The notes under the pieces were generated by a model. That model worked only from the letters and a program-made list of their open reading frames with translations, did not search any database and was not told the DNA's origin. A DNA stretch of 64,000 nucleotides from Bin55 sp965203735 (GTDB lineage: Bacteria; Pseudomonadota; Gammaproteobacteria; Pseudomonadales; Azotimanducaceae), in assembly GCA_965203735.1 (NCBI GenBank), contig OZ241909.1, positions 2,790,001-2,854,000 of the forward strand, in the 5' to 3' direction. Each line of letters starts with the position of its first letter. The first letter of the stretch is position 1. The position numbers and the translations under genes are program-made. Positions 19,325 to 28,046 of this stretch are shown here, one piece after another.

Positions 19325-19858
19325 ATGCTTCTGGATACTCTGAGAAATCCACCGCCCGTTAGTCTACGCACCCAAAAATTCATTGCCTACGGCTACTTCG
19401 TTCTCGCTTCGATATTTTGTGCGACGGTCGTCTTCTTCTTGATCGGACTTGTGCTTGCCGCACTGGCAGGCACTACGTTCAATTCCACAAACATCGCTGT
19501 AATTCTTTCAAGTCAACTCTTCTGCATTACATTGACAGTGTACCACTTTGAAAGAGGTTATAGAGAGAAAGAGAAACTAAAGAACTATTCCACTGAACTG
19601 CAAGGGATTCCTAACGACCCGCCCAATCTCAACCCTCGTGCTCGACGCACTATCGCCTTCGGCTATTTCGTCCTTGTTGTAGTCTCCTTGATCGCAGTTT
19701 TGCTTCACTGGTACGAGCTTTCATCCTCGCTGATGTCGGGTACACGACTCGCTTCGACCAACATTGCAGCGATTGCTGCAAGCAACGTTTTGTGCCTCGC
19801 GTTAATCTTTTTTCAGTGCTTTCGAGGCATTAGACAAAAGCCCGCCGTTGGAGGTTGA
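19325..19858 (+). CDS. Small four-helix membrane protein with internal duplication
   Basis: About 177 residues from the ATG at 19325 (a TTG at 19301 would add eight). Four hydrophobic helices form two matching halves: FIAYGYFVLASIF, a loop ending STNIAVILSSQLFCITL and then FERGYREK, versus TIAFGYFVLVVVS, STNIAAIAASNVLCLAL and FRGIRQK. This is a tandem duplication of a two-helix unit of about 85 residues. No family was recognised and no function is proposed. Confidence 0.65.
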   Translation: MLLDTLRNPPPVSLRTQKFIAYGYFVLASIFCATVVFFLIGLVLAALAGTTFNSTNIAVILSSQLFCITLTVYHFERGYREKEKLKNYSTELQGIPNDPPNLNPRARRTIAFGYFVLVVVSLIAVLLHWYELSSSLMSGTRLASTNIAAIAASNVLCLALIFFQCFRGIRQKPAVGG

Positions 19859-20569
19859 GATACTGATCATCGCTAACGGCCATGTTCTTTCGTAGTTTAG
19901 TGTGGAAAATGGATTGTACGGCTCTATTCTTGTTCTAGGCAATTGATTTACAAGGATAATTTACCTACGAACCGGTGCACCGCCTTTAGTAAATGCGAGA
20001 TTTTGCCTCTAACCGAAGAGGAGATTTTCCACGCTTAACCACAAAACAACCAATATTTACGCCACAGGCACAATTTTGTGTAAAGTTCTCGAATAGATGG
20101 ACGTAGGACTCTCCCATTCCGCACTGGAGTCAAAGTCATCGGTCAGGCCGGATGTCGGTAGCACGCGGGGACTAATGACTTTTGGTTCTGACTCGTTCAT
20201 TTTGAGATGAACATCTCTAGAACCAGAGCAAACTCCTCGCTCAGCGTCGTGTAGACATCCTCGAGCCAAACCGAATCTCTCGAACGGTGAGTCTTGTGTC
20301 AGAGTGGCCTGTTGGTGATCGGTGTCGATTAGAGACATCAACGCCTATACACACGGAGCCAATCTGGGTGGCTTTATGGACGCTACCGTAGTGCCCACCT
20401 CCTACAATGCGAACAGTACTACGAGAAAATAGCGAGCGAGAATCTCTTAGTGTTTAACCTCCTTTTGACATAGAATTGACCGGGGGCTGGGAGAACACTT
20501 GGAGCATGTCACTCCTTTGCCTGACTCACAAACATACTGCCTTGTTACTTAGGCAACGAGATACTCATC
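19859..20569. other. Intergenic region
   Basis: About 710 bp with no convincing gene. A 94-codon minus-strand frame (20057-20341) exists but has no recognisable features. An inverted pair GTGGAAAAT (near 19902) and ATTTTCCAC (near 20024), and a small hairpin CCTCT/AGAGG (near 20007-20022), are the only structures noticed. Confidence 0.4.
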
Positions 20570-21076
20570 ATGAATACGTCGGATCCAACAGCTACAGTCG
20601 AAGACAAACTGAAGTTTGGTATTTCGGGGCCTATCATCGTTTACGGTCTGTTTTTTGCTGGACTTCTTCATGCAATGTTGCCAATAGTCGGTGTAGTACT
20701 TGCCTACTTTCTGCGAAGTGTCCCACTAGGCTACTTTCAATCGCACTTTACATATTTGATTCGAACCTTTTGGATTGCTCTAGCATTCTATGTCGGAATT
20801 TTTGTAGTAGCAATAGCTTTGTTCTTTCCGTTTTTCAAAAGCTTTCTATCATCAAAATCAACAGGATCGGGACTAAATGAATTTACTCTTAACATATTAG
20901 GCAATGTTATCGAACTAACTAGGGATAGCCCCTTCGCAATCACAGCAGACATTATAATTTTCATAATAGTACTAATATTGCTTAGTTTAGCATTTATCGT
21001 TTGGTATGTGAGTCGGCTAGTAAAGGGAGTTCGAGCACTATATTTGGGACAAGAAGCGCTGTTGAAGGGTTCATAG
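20570..21076 (+). CDS. DUF4870-like membrane protein
   Basis: The protein has 168 residues: a short polar N-terminus, then about three to four hydrophobic segments (YGLFFAGLLHAMLPIVGVVLAYFL, FWIALAFYVGIFVVAIALFF, IIIFIIVLILLSLAFIVWYV) and a C-terminus LVKGVRALYLGQ. The spacing and the SHFTYLIRTFWIA segment resemble the DUF4870/Tic20-like family of inner-membrane proteins of unknown function. The start is ATG. The sequence is noticeably AT-rich compared with its neighbours. Confidence 0.68.
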   Translation: MNTSDPTATVEDKLKFGISGPIIVYGLFFAGLLHAMLPIVGVVLAYFLRSVPLGYFQSHFTYLIRTFWIALAFYVGIFVVAIALFFPFFKSFLSSKSTGSGLNEFTLNILGNVIELTRDSPFAITADIIIFIIVLILLSLAFIVWYVSRLVKGVRALYLGQEALLKGS

Positions 21077-21102
21077 ACTTAGTCACTTAAGTTGGACGGC
21101 TC

Positions 21103-21128
21103 GAGCAATGGCTTTGCTCTGTTGCTTT
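21103..21128 (+). terminator. Possible terminator after the DUF4870-like gene
   Basis: A six-base-pair hairpin (GAGCAA, loop TGGCT, TTGCTC) at 21103-21119 is followed by a moderately T-rich tail. It lies 27 bp after the stop. The T-run is interrupted, so confidence is limited. Confidence 0.35.
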
Positions 21129-21210
21129 GGTTATCAAGGCGTAAGTACCCCATAGGTCTAAAGACTTCGATAAACTCTCGAATACACTCAACAAACTGTC
21201 CAAAGTGTGG

Positions 21211-23064
21211 CTATTGAGACTGTTTCTCGATGTCACGCATTCGTTGCTTTAGTTGCTCCGCTTCGTCTTCTTTCAGATACGACATTACGGTTTCCAATTC
21301 CGTCTCCGAAAGGACTTGTTGCCATTGGTGGTCTCTTGCTAGCACCATAGCCGCCTGTGACCTAATCTCCGTTGTAGGAAGCTTCTCAAGCGATCTGAAC
21401 AGATTGGCAGGACCAATCCTCGCCCACACCCCAAAAATTTGGATGAAATAGCGATACTGCGCCTCGCCATCGAGTTGGAGTCCCAGTTGGATGACTCGAT
21501 CTCCTTCGTGTTTATGAATGAATGCATAGCCTATGTCCGTGTATGCTTTGTCCTGTGACTCTTTAGGCACCTGGCTCAACAATCGGATTGCAGATTCAAT
21601 GTCTACTTGAGCCAAGTGAGAAATAACAATGTTTTCAAATCCCAACTGATGCTCTCCCGCAGGCTGTTCCAGCGCGATACTCATTGCTCTCTGTGGATCC
21701 TCACTAGCGACTACGCGCAAGACATCCGCAATTAGCATGTAGCGGAAATTCTCGATGGACTCATCGGTCAGAACCCAATGAAGCGCACTGTCGACATCTG
21801 TACCCGTCCAGTCGGACACGACGGCACTTGCTGTGATGAGTTGCATCTGCCGGTCTTTGATGCGAGTTAGCATACCCAGCGCTTGTTGAGGATTGCTTCG
21901 ACCTAGCGTCTGTAGAGAGACTGCAAGCGAATTTTCTCGCGCGAATTCCGGCAAGAGATCCAGTTGTTCCAACATCGATTGAGGAGCGTAGGATGCCCAC
22001 GAACTTGCTACAGTGTGCACGAGACTCCGTTGCTGCGAACTAGGATCCATTGCAAGAACTTTGGCTAGAACTGTCTCAGGATCGAAGGAAGCCCACGTTT
22101 GCACGACGGTGGACAGAACGTATTCGCCGAGCTGTCCTTTCATACTCAAGGCACTGTCAAAGGCCCATTGAGGGTTTGTTAGAGTTTCCGCGCGGAGGAC
22201 TGCAGACACTACGTTCATTCGGGTCGACATGTCCATGAAGAACGACGCATTTATCTCTGAGATGGCTTCAATTCCGTCTTTCTCGACCCACAATTCGGCA
22301 ACCCAAGTCAACAACTCGAGCTGGCGTGTGTCGGACAGTTCGTCGTTCAGGATCATGTCCCAAGCTAGGCGGGGATTGTCTGCGGCCTTTCGAATTTCTT
22401 GCCTTGTAAGCGCATTGATCGCTTGGAAAGGTCCTGCTATTCGGGTTGAAATCTCGCGACGTACGGACAAATCCATATCGTCTCTTGATTCCAGAATCGC
22501 TTGCAATGCAGTCATGCGTAGAGAACCGGGCAATTGGCTCGCCGCTTCAACGGATTCCTGCAAGTTTATTCGCGACCACTCATGAAATATCCCATCCACG
22601 AATGGTCCCTGCTCCATGCGGGGGAACTGTCTTGCACGTCGCAAAGATTGCTCGGGGCTTGTCTGGGCGAGTCGTCGGAGGAGTTCCGTGCGAACGAATT
22701 CTCTCTGGCGTCCAGCTCTAAGTTCTTGGGTTTGGTTCAAGAGACGCAACAGCTCCGTCTCATCAGTTTGGGCCATTTCTGAGTAGAAGGCTGCCAAGCT
22801 CGAGAAATCACTTCCGATCTGACCAAAATCCTGCACGTTGTTGGATTGTTCTATGTAATGCGGAGAGGTCCGATCCAAATTGTCTGAACTCCCAGCATGC
22901 TTTGCCGTGAAATCACGCTGAGAGAAGGACGCTTGCTCAGAACCCTCGCTTACGAACAGCGATCCGTTGGCTATGCCGAGAGCGAGAAAAATACCCCCGA
23001 CTACGGCAGCGCCAGCACCGAACCAAAGAAGTGGTTTAAGTTTGGCAAGAAGGAAGCGATTCAC
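21211..23064 (-). CDS. Exported helical-repeat protein, family A (copy 1)
   Basis: The protein has 617 residues from a GTG start. An N-terminal membrane segment (LLWFGAGAAVVGGIFLALGIA) is followed by a short polar linker and about 530 residues of alpha-helical repeats rich in W-x(n)-DP-x-x-AL patterns. It is clearly homologous to the two proteins at 59340-61172 and 61758-63641: shared segments include ESIENFRYMLI versus PSIEDVRRFLL, the AMSIALEQP/AMDAALAQP block, and SAIRLLSQV versus RAIELLSQV. The fold suggests a periplasmic solenoid for protein binding. I do not recognise a named family. Confidence 0.72.
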   Translation of the reverse strand: MNRFLLAKLKPLLWFGAGAAVVGGIFLALGIANGSLFVSEGSEQASFSQRDFTAKHAGSSDNLDRTSPHYIEQSNNVQDFGQIGSDFSSLAAFYSEMAQTDETELLRLLNQTQELRAGRQREFVRTELLRRLAQTSPEQSLRRARQFPRMEQGPFVDGIFHEWSRINLQESVEAASQLPGSLRMTALQAILESRDDMDLSVRREISTRIAGPFQAINALTRQEIRKAADNPRLAWDMILNDELSDTRQLELLTWVAELWVEKDGIEAISEINASFFMDMSTRMNVVSAVLRAETLTNPQWAFDSALSMKGQLGEYVLSTVVQTWASFDPETVLAKVLAMDPSSQQRSLVHTVASSWASYAPQSMLEQLDLLPEFARENSLAVSLQTLGRSNPQQALGMLTRIKDRQMQLITASAVVSDWTGTDVDSALHWVLTDESIENFRYMLIADVLRVVASEDPQRAMSIALEQPAGEHQLGFENIVISHLAQVDIESAIRLLSQVPKESQDKAYTDIGYAFIHKHEGDRVIQLGLQLDGEAQYRYFIQIFGVWARIGPANLFRSLEKLPTTEIRSQAAMVLARDHQWQQVLSETELETVMSYLKEDEAEQLKQRMRDIEKQSQ

Positions 23065-23685
23065 GTCTGTGGATATGGAACAAAATGGTCTCGCAACGTA
23101 TCAAGCCTCAATTGTAATTGGGTCTTAGAAGGAGAAAAATTCCTATGCACTTGGAGTGCAAGCAATTGATTTGAAAGGCAATACCTCTTGGGTTGAGTCG
23201 AATCTCTTTGGTCTCTTGTACACATTGAAGAAATGTCGTCGTAGGCGACCTACTTCGAGGTGTCGGGCCACTGTTCACTGAAAGAGCAAAACCTTCTTCA
23301 ACCTAACACTCTTCATCAAGAGCTGATAGTATCGGAATCACTGCCGGAACCATGCCGGCAACCATCAGTTTTAAGTTGCAATGGCATGGTCCCGTCATGG
23401 GTGATTGGATCTAGATCAGAGAGTATTGTGCACTTACAAGTCAATCAGCGTCGAACTGCGGTTTCAAACCAGACTCGCTTGTTAAAAGCGAGATAAGCTG
23501 CGTGCCACACCAGAAGCAACGACCCGGGGGAACCTAGTGGATGTACTAACCGCACCAGAACCACACTCGATTTAGTGAGATCAAGTTCTAGCACGCAGGT
23601 CTAAGTGTTTGAGACCAAGAACGACGAGATTTTTGCTATATTGGATGTGTCCGGAGCCGGTCGGTAGTAGAGTCACGGCGTGAGA
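23065..23685. other. Intergenic region with a long hairpin
   Basis: About 620 bp without a convincing gene. At 23345-23394 a near-perfect inverted repeat (11 of 12 pairs; arm CGGAACCATGCC) encloses a second stem GCAAC/GTTGC with an inner loop of about 12 nt. No T-run follows. It may be a palindromic element or a small structured RNA. Confidence 0.45.
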
Positions 23686-24330
23686 ATGCCAAGTACGACA
23701 AGAGATTCAAGCAACTTAGTTTTTCTGGTTTGTGGCTTACTACTGCTTCTCGACGCAGCCAGTTCATGGGCACGATGTGGGCCCACGACGATAGAGGAGA
23801 GCTTTAAGTCGAACGACGCGGTGTTTTCTGGCACAGTCTCGCGAATTGATAGAGAGAATGTAAGCCACAATCAAGGAAAGGACGGATGGGATGGGTTAAC
23901 GGTAGCAACTGTCCATTTCGAGTTAGACAAGAAATGGAAAGGGACAGACGAAGGCAACATGATCGAAGTTGCCATTCCATCCGGCGAAGGGTGGTTTATC
24001 TGTTCGTACATGAGCCCTAATGTTGGCGATCAGTACGTGATATTTGCTGGCAGAGTGCACGACATAAAGGAAAGCGGAAACTCTGGGCGATTGTTCACCG
24101 ATTACTGTAACGGAAACAAGAAGCACGACCATTTTCAAGAAAAAGACGAACTCTTCGAGCAACTGGATAATCTCGAGTCCGAGATGCAAGCGGAGAGTGA
24201 AGAGACTCGCAATCTGAAGAACTCGCATTCAGTGGACTATCACGATCGGGGAAATGAATTAGCAATTACAGATTCATCTAGTTTTCAGCCCAGCCCGATG
24301 ACCGATCAGGAAAAACTCCTAGCAGACTGA
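23686..24330 (+). CDS. Secreted netrin/TIMP-like protein (copy 1)
   Basis: About 214 residues from the ATG at 23686; a GTG two codons earlier is possible. A signal peptide (LVFLVCGLLLLLDAASSWA) precedes CGPTTIEESFKSNDAVFSGTVSRID, a KWKGTDEG segment and WFICSYMSPNVGDQYVIFAG. This pattern (Cys at the mature N-terminus, a VFSG strand, W-KG, then C-Y-x(4)-VGxxYVIFA) resembles bacterial proteins of the netrin-module/TIMP-like fold. The C-terminal 60 residues are acidic and probably disordered. It is paralogous to the next gene, 99 bp downstream. Confidence 0.72.
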   Translation: MPSTTRDSSNLVFLVCGLLLLLDAASSWARCGPTTIEESFKSNDAVFSGTVSRIDRENVSHNQGKDGWDGLTVATVHFELDKKWKGTDEGNMIEVAIPSGEGWFICSYMSPNVGDQYVIFAGRVHDIKESGNSGRLFTDYCNGNKKHDHFQEKDELFEQLDNLESEMQAESEETRNLKNSHSVDYHDRGNELAITDSSSFQPSPMTDQEKLLAD

Positions 24331-24429
24331 GAAAGGCTGAACATTAGCTGTAACCGACTAGTGGTTGCCTGCATCTTGAATTATTGATGAATTCGTCCTC
24401 TTAGACTGTCTTATTCTCGGAGTCAACAC

Positions 24430-24987
24430 ATGAAGAGTTTGAAGGCAATAAGAAGATTGACAAGCTATAGTTTCGTTGTTTGTAGTTTGCTTCTTCTACT
24501 TTTTGCGTCTAGTGCCTCGGCGTGCAAGTGTGATTTTCCAACGGTAGAGGAAGACTTCCTAAAGTCTGATGTTGTGTTTAGCGGAAAAGTCTTGCGAATT
24601 GATTCAGTCGAGGATGAACGCCGAATCAAGAGAGGCCAAGACGACTATCGCCAAACGGTAGAAGTTGAACTTGAACTAAATGAAGCGTGGAAAGGGACAG
24701 TCGAGACTAAAGTGACTGTTTTGACTGCATTGCAACACACCTTATGCGGCTACGATTTTTCCGTCGGCCAACGCTACGTAGTATTTGCCAAAACTGCGAA
24801 GATTGAAAGTGGTACGGGTAGCAGTGACATTGAAGCACACTACACCGGTCTTTGCTCGGCGAATCATGAGTTGGACTATGACAGAGCAACAGAAGCTCTA
24901 CTAGAACAACTCGAGGAGCTCAGAACCGAGACGCAGCAAGAATCTGAAGTGGCACCGGAAGGAGAGGCAGAGGAGCATGAGGAATAA
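24430..24987 (+). CDS. Secreted netrin/TIMP-like protein (copy 2)
   Basis: The protein has 185 residues with a signal peptide (FVVCSLLLLLFASSASA) and a mature N-terminus beginning CKCDFPTVEEDFLKSDVVFSGKV, the classic CxC start of TIMP-like domains. AWKGTVETKVTVLT and CGYDFSVGQRYVVFAKT follow. The C-terminal tail is Glu-rich. It shares order and motifs with the preceding gene, so the pair arose by tandem duplication. The function of bacterial members is not established; binding to a protease or surface partner would be inference. Confidence 0.74.
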   Translation: MKSLKAIRRLTSYSFVVCSLLLLLFASSASACKCDFPTVEEDFLKSDVVFSGKVLRIDSVEDERRIKRGQDDYRQTVEVELELNEAWKGTVETKVTVLTALQHTLCGYDFSVGQRYVVFAKTAKIESGTGSSDIEAHYTGLCSANHELDYDRATEALLEQLEELRTETQQESEVAPEGEAEEHEE

Positions 24988-25027
24988 CACGAACGTTGTC
25001 GTTCAACCTCAACTCCAACCCCAGATT

Positions 25028-25050
25028 GAAACGATCACCGCGATTGTTTC
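25028..25050. terminator. Possible hairpin between convergent genes
   Basis: GAAACGAT and ATTGTTTC form an eight-pair stem with one wobble around a seven-base loop. It lies between the convergent netrin-like gene and the phosphopantetheinyl transferase gene, where a bidirectional terminator would be expected. The stem is AT-rich and has no clear T-run. Confidence 0.3.
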
Positions 25051-25218
25051 TAACAGGAGGGTTTAGCACATCATCAATCCCTTGATCCGGTTGCCTGCGT
25101 AGGTCCTTCAAGTCGAATCAATACGGAACCGACTATGGAGAATCTGTACTCCCGTTCCGATTGTCGCCGCTCACCGATCTGAAACTGCTGAAGTCGTTGC
25201 AAGCAGCGGCTGCAATCT

Positions 25219-25911
25219 CTAAGCTGATTTCTTCCTCACAACGAAGATGGTGAGCCAATGTCCTTCAACCCGATGGATGAATCCGTGCCCGCCAGCGACA
25301 ATCTCGCTGGATTCTCTATTCTCTATCGTTGCTGCAAAAAATTCCAAGGCGTCCGGAACCACACTTACCGTTACGTCTTGAAATCCAAGGTATTCCCCAA
25401 CGACCGGATTGACAGCTTTGTAGACAGATTCTTTTGCGCTGAATAGTGCGGTCCGCCAATCCCCAGACCCCATATCCCGCACCCATTTCAATTCCGGATC
25501 CAGCAAGAGGCGTTGCGCCACTTTATCCGAAACCGCAGAAATGGGGACAAGATCGATTCCCATTCCCACATAAGTGTCCGCTAGGCCAACAGCAGCCCCC
25601 GCAAGGCTATCTGAATGGGAAATGCTTCCGAGGACACCGGGTGGCCATCGAGGAATTCTCTCTGTGCGCCCGATTGCACAGTCTTGGATTCGAAGCTGTT
25701 GAACTGCTTCGTGCGCCGCTCGTCTTCCCGAGGAAAATTGATGACTTCGTACATTCGAGACTTCACCTAGAACTCTGGATTCCTCTGGTCTAAGATCGGA
25801 AGTGTAGTCTCCTATACGAGATAATACGAGGCAGGCTCTGTCGAGCAATGGTTCGTTGATTTCAAAGGAAGGAACTCCGTCTAGACATACAACGTGCACG
25901 ACTCGCAACAC
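25219..25911 (-). CDS. 4'-phosphopantetheinyl transferase superfamily protein
   Basis: The protein has 230 residues with the family motifs: RRAAHEAV (substrate-binding Arg), GSISHSD, GIDLVP (Mg-binding Asp) and FSAKESVYKA. The size and the GSISHS/FSAKES form fit the EntD/Sfp-like group, which transfers the phosphopantetheine arm of CoA to a carrier-protein serine. Whether it serves fatty acid synthesis or a secondary pathway cannot be told; no carrier protein is nearby. A GTG start is used. tRNA-Leu(UAG) lies 22 bp upstream on the same strand. Confidence 0.88.
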   Translation of the reverse strand: MLRVVHVVCLDGVPSFEINEPLLDRACLVLSRIGDYTSDLRPEESRVLGEVSNVRSHQFSSGRRAAHEAVQQLRIQDCAIGRTERIPRWPPGVLGSISHSDSLAGAAVGLADTYVGMGIDLVPISAVSDKVAQRLLLDPELKWVRDMGSGDWRTALFSAKESVYKAVNPVVGEYLGFQDVTVSVVPDALEFFAATIENRESSEIVAGGHGFIHRVEGHWLTIFVVRKKSA

Positions 25912-25933
25912 CTTCCGAAGTCTGGCAAAGACA

Positions 25934-26018
25934 TGGTGCCCAGGGAGGGAGTCGAACCCTCACGCCCGAAGGCACAGGAACCTAAATCCTGCTTGTCTGC
26001 CAGTTCCAACACCTGGGC
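25934..26018 (-). tRNA. tRNA-Leu (anticodon UAG)
   Basis: Read on the minus strand, the acceptor stem GCCCAGG pairs with CCTGGGC, followed by A and an encoded CCA. The anticodon stem-loop is CAGGA-TTTAGGT-TCCTG with anticodon TAG. A long variable arm (TGCCTTCGGGCG) marks it as a class II tRNA. The T-loop GGTTCGACTCC is canonical. Intact and without an intron, unlike its neighbour. Confidence 0.95.
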
Positions 26019-26202
26019 ATGTTGGGCATCCATTTCGTTGACAATTTGACCGACCCAACTCGCTAAATGCTATCAGATTCGATGTGATGAACATTTGCCT
26101 TCACATCAACAGGTGCATAAGCAACGTTATTTGTCACTTGAACCATTCAATTGGTTCCCTTGGTCTTGCCCAACATTCTCTACAACCTAGAAAATCCGTC
26201 GT

Positions 26203-26208
26203 TATAAT
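26203..26208 (+). promoter_or_regulatory. Probable -10 element of the tRNA-Leu(UAA) promoter
   Basis: A perfect TATAAT lies 24 bp upstream of the tRNA 5' end, a normal distance for a tRNA promoter. No good -35 hexamer is seen at 16-18 bp upstream. Confidence 0.5.
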
Positions 26209-26232
26209 CAGGATGTCTATGCCAATTCTCGT

Positions 26233-26567
26233 GCCCGAGTGGCGAAATTGGTAGACGCAAGGGACTTATAGAGAATTTGAGCACATTGACGGCGACGTCT
26301 CTAGTGAATGGAGTCAAATTCGGGGAAACTTCGTTTCGTTGATACGTGGCAATCCCGAGCTAAGCGACATCGGACCCAATACCGAAAGTTGAAAGTGTAG
26401 AGACTTGACGGCTCCCCCTCTCTGTCAAAACGTGTGTTTCTAACAGCAGAGGTGAAGAGAAAGTCCAGACCACAAACGTTGCAAGTCTAGCGGCGTCCAA
26501 AGACGTAGTGGTACGAAAATCCCTCGGAGGCAACTCTGTGCCGGTTCGACTCCGGCCTCGGGCACCA
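26233..26567 (+). tRNA. tRNA-Leu (anticodon UAA) interrupted by a group I intron
   Basis: Exon 1 is 26233-26267 and exon 2 is 26516-26567, giving an 87-nt mature tRNA with encoded CCA. The acceptor stem is GCCCGAG/CTCGGGC. The joined anticodon stem-loop is AGGGA-CTTAAAA-TCCCT with anticodon TAA, interrupted after its first base or T, the site used by the cyanobacterial/plastid tRNA-Leu intron (GGGACTT before, AAAATCCCT after). The variable arm is CGGAGGCAACTCTG and the T-arm is GCCGGTTCGACTCCGGC. The gene would be unreadable without splicing. Confidence 0.93.
26268..26515 (+). ncRNA. Group I intron (tRNA-Leu type)
   Basis: The intron is 248 nt and has no reading frame for a homing endonuclease. 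The 5' splice site follows a U; exon CUU can pair with GAG inside the intron (about 26277-26281) to give the expected U-G wobble of P1. The core elements are in order: P about 26318-26330 (CGGGGAAAC), Q about 26351-26365 (AATCCCGAGCTAAGC), R about 26395-26411 (GTGTAGAGACTTGACGG) and S about 26456-26471 (GAGAAAGTCCAGACC). P4 pairs TCGGG with CCCGA; P7 pairs GACTT (26402-26406) with AAGTC (26461-26465). The intron ends in the conserved G. Confidence 0.92.
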
Positions 26568-26695
26568 CACTAAGGACTCGCTTCAATCGCGAAAAAAGCG
26601 ACATCCCTCCCCACGCATCTCGGATCCCGTTGGTACATTTGCTGATGGTTTATCTGCCAATTGAGTTTCGACATTCCATCACTCAAACCCGCCAG

Positions 26696-26707
26696 GACCG
26701 GCCGGTC
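26696..26707. repeat. 12-bp perfect palindrome
   Basis: GACCGGCCGGTC lies between the tRNA and the GTPase gene, about 120 bp upstream of the latter. It could be a dimeric regulator site; no family match was recognised. Confidence 0.35.
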
Positions 26708-26828
26708 GGACGGCTACTTGGATCCCCATCAGGCGATAGAGGTGCACTGGTACAATACCCGGCGGCTGCGACTTGAAACCTCGTCCCGTACAGACATTTT
26801 ATCATATTAAAGCTTCTTGGAGGCATGC

Positions 26829-28046
26829 ATGGGTTCACCCCTTCCCGTAACTGTGTTGTCAGGGTTTCTAGGAGCTGGCAAGACGACGCTCCTGAATCAT
26901 GTTCTCAACAACCGAGAAGGCTTGCGGGTTGCGGTCATTGTGAACGACATGGGAGAGATCAACATCGACGCTGATCTCCTTAGGGAAGAAGGTTCACTCC
27001 AACAAGTGGATGAGAAGCTTGTTGAGATGACAAATGGCTGTATATGCTGCACATTAAGGGAAGATCTGCTTGTCGAGGTTGCACGCCTTGCAGACGAGAA
27101 ACGGTTCGACTATCTTCTCATCGAATCGACTGGTGTCTCTGAGCCGTTACCTGTGGCGGAAACATTTACGTTCGAGGATGAATTGGGTCGATCGCTATCG
27201 TCGGTGGCCCAGCTTGACACTATGGTTACTGTCGTCGACGCTTACAATTTTCCAAGGCTAATGGACGAGGCCGAGAACCTCAAAGACAAGAACATGGAAG
27301 TCGGAGAGGACGACGAACGCAACATCGCCAATCTCCTGATCGACCAAGTCGAGTTCAGCAATGTCATCGTGGTGACAAAAACCGATTTGCTTAATCTCTC
27401 ACAGACTAACGAGCTACTTGCAACACTCCGTCGCCTCAATCCAGGTGCCGAGGTTCTCATTGCAGACCACGGAAAAGTCAAGCCATCCACCGTTCTGGGT
27501 ACAAACAAGTTTGATATGGAGAAGGCTGCAGAAGCACCAGGCTGGCTGGCGGAACTTAATGGCGAACATGTGCCAGAGACCGAGGAATACGGTATCGGCA
27601 GCTTCGTTTATCGGGCGCGAAGGCCGTTTCACCCTCAACGACTCTACGACTTTCTCGTAAATGGTTGGCGTTACGGCAACCTTGTTCGATCCAAAGGTTA
27701 CTTCTGGTTGGCCTCTCGTTTCGATCAAGCGGGTTCATGGTCTCAGGCTGGCGGTATCATGAATCATGGATTTGCTGGACTGTTTTGGTCAGCGTTGTCC
27801 AAGGATAAGTGGCCAGAAGAAATGGAACATAGAGAGGCAATCGAAAGCAAGTGCGAGCCGCCCTACGGTGATCGGCGCCAGGAGATCGTTTTTATCGGGC
27901 AAGCACTCGACGAAAAGCAAGCACGTCGAGCATTGGATGCATGCCTTCTAAATGAAAAAGAGCTTATTGCTGGACCGGATACTTGGAAACAGTTCCCCGA
28001 TCCGTTCCCTCAATGGATTCGCGAAATAGAGGAGGCGGAGGTCTGA
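26829..28046 (+). CDS. COG0523-family GTPase, putative metal chaperone
   Basis: About 405 residues from the ATG at 26829. A GGAGG ribosome binding site five bases upstream decides this start over the TTG at 26817. The N-terminal G3E GTPase domain has Walker A (GFLGAGKTT, about 12-20), the metal-binding GCICC motif (about 70-74), ESTGVSEP and TKTD. A CobW C-terminal domain follows (about 260-395). Relatives deliver zinc or other metals to client enzymes, and several are zinc-starvation induced. The stop overlaps the next start in TGATG. The partner DUF1826 gene supports the zinc-related subgroup. Confidence 0.88.
   Translation: MGSPLPVTVLSGFLGAGKTTLLNHVLNNREGLRVAVIVNDMGEINIDADLLREEGSLQQVDEKLVEMTNGCICCTLREDLLVEVARLADEKRFDYLLIESTGVSEPLPVAETFTFEDELGRSLSSVAQLDTMVTVVDAYNFPRLMDEAENLKDKNMEVGEDDERNIANLLIDQVEFSNVIVVTKTDLLNLSQTNELLATLRRLNPGAEVLIADHGKVKPSTVLGTNKFDMEKAAEAPGWLAELNGEHVPETEEYGIGSFVYRARRPFHPQRLYDFLVNGWRYGNLVRSKGYFWLASRFDQAGSWSQAGGIMNHGFAGLFWSALSKDKWPEEMEHREAIESKCEPPYGDRRQEIVFIGQALDEKQARRALDACLLNEKELIAGPDTWKQFPDPFPQWIREIEEAEV

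Noticed and set aside
20057..20341. A 94-codon minus-strand reading frame in the gap before the DUF4870-like gene
   Set aside because: It has no recognisable domain, signal or ribosome binding site and its composition looks random; not listed as a gene.
26268..26515. The stretch between tRNA halves considered as tmRNA or as two separate tRNA pseudogenes
   Set aside because: The halves join into one perfect tRNA-Leu(UAA), and the insert has the ordered core of a group I intron, with no tag-peptide frame.
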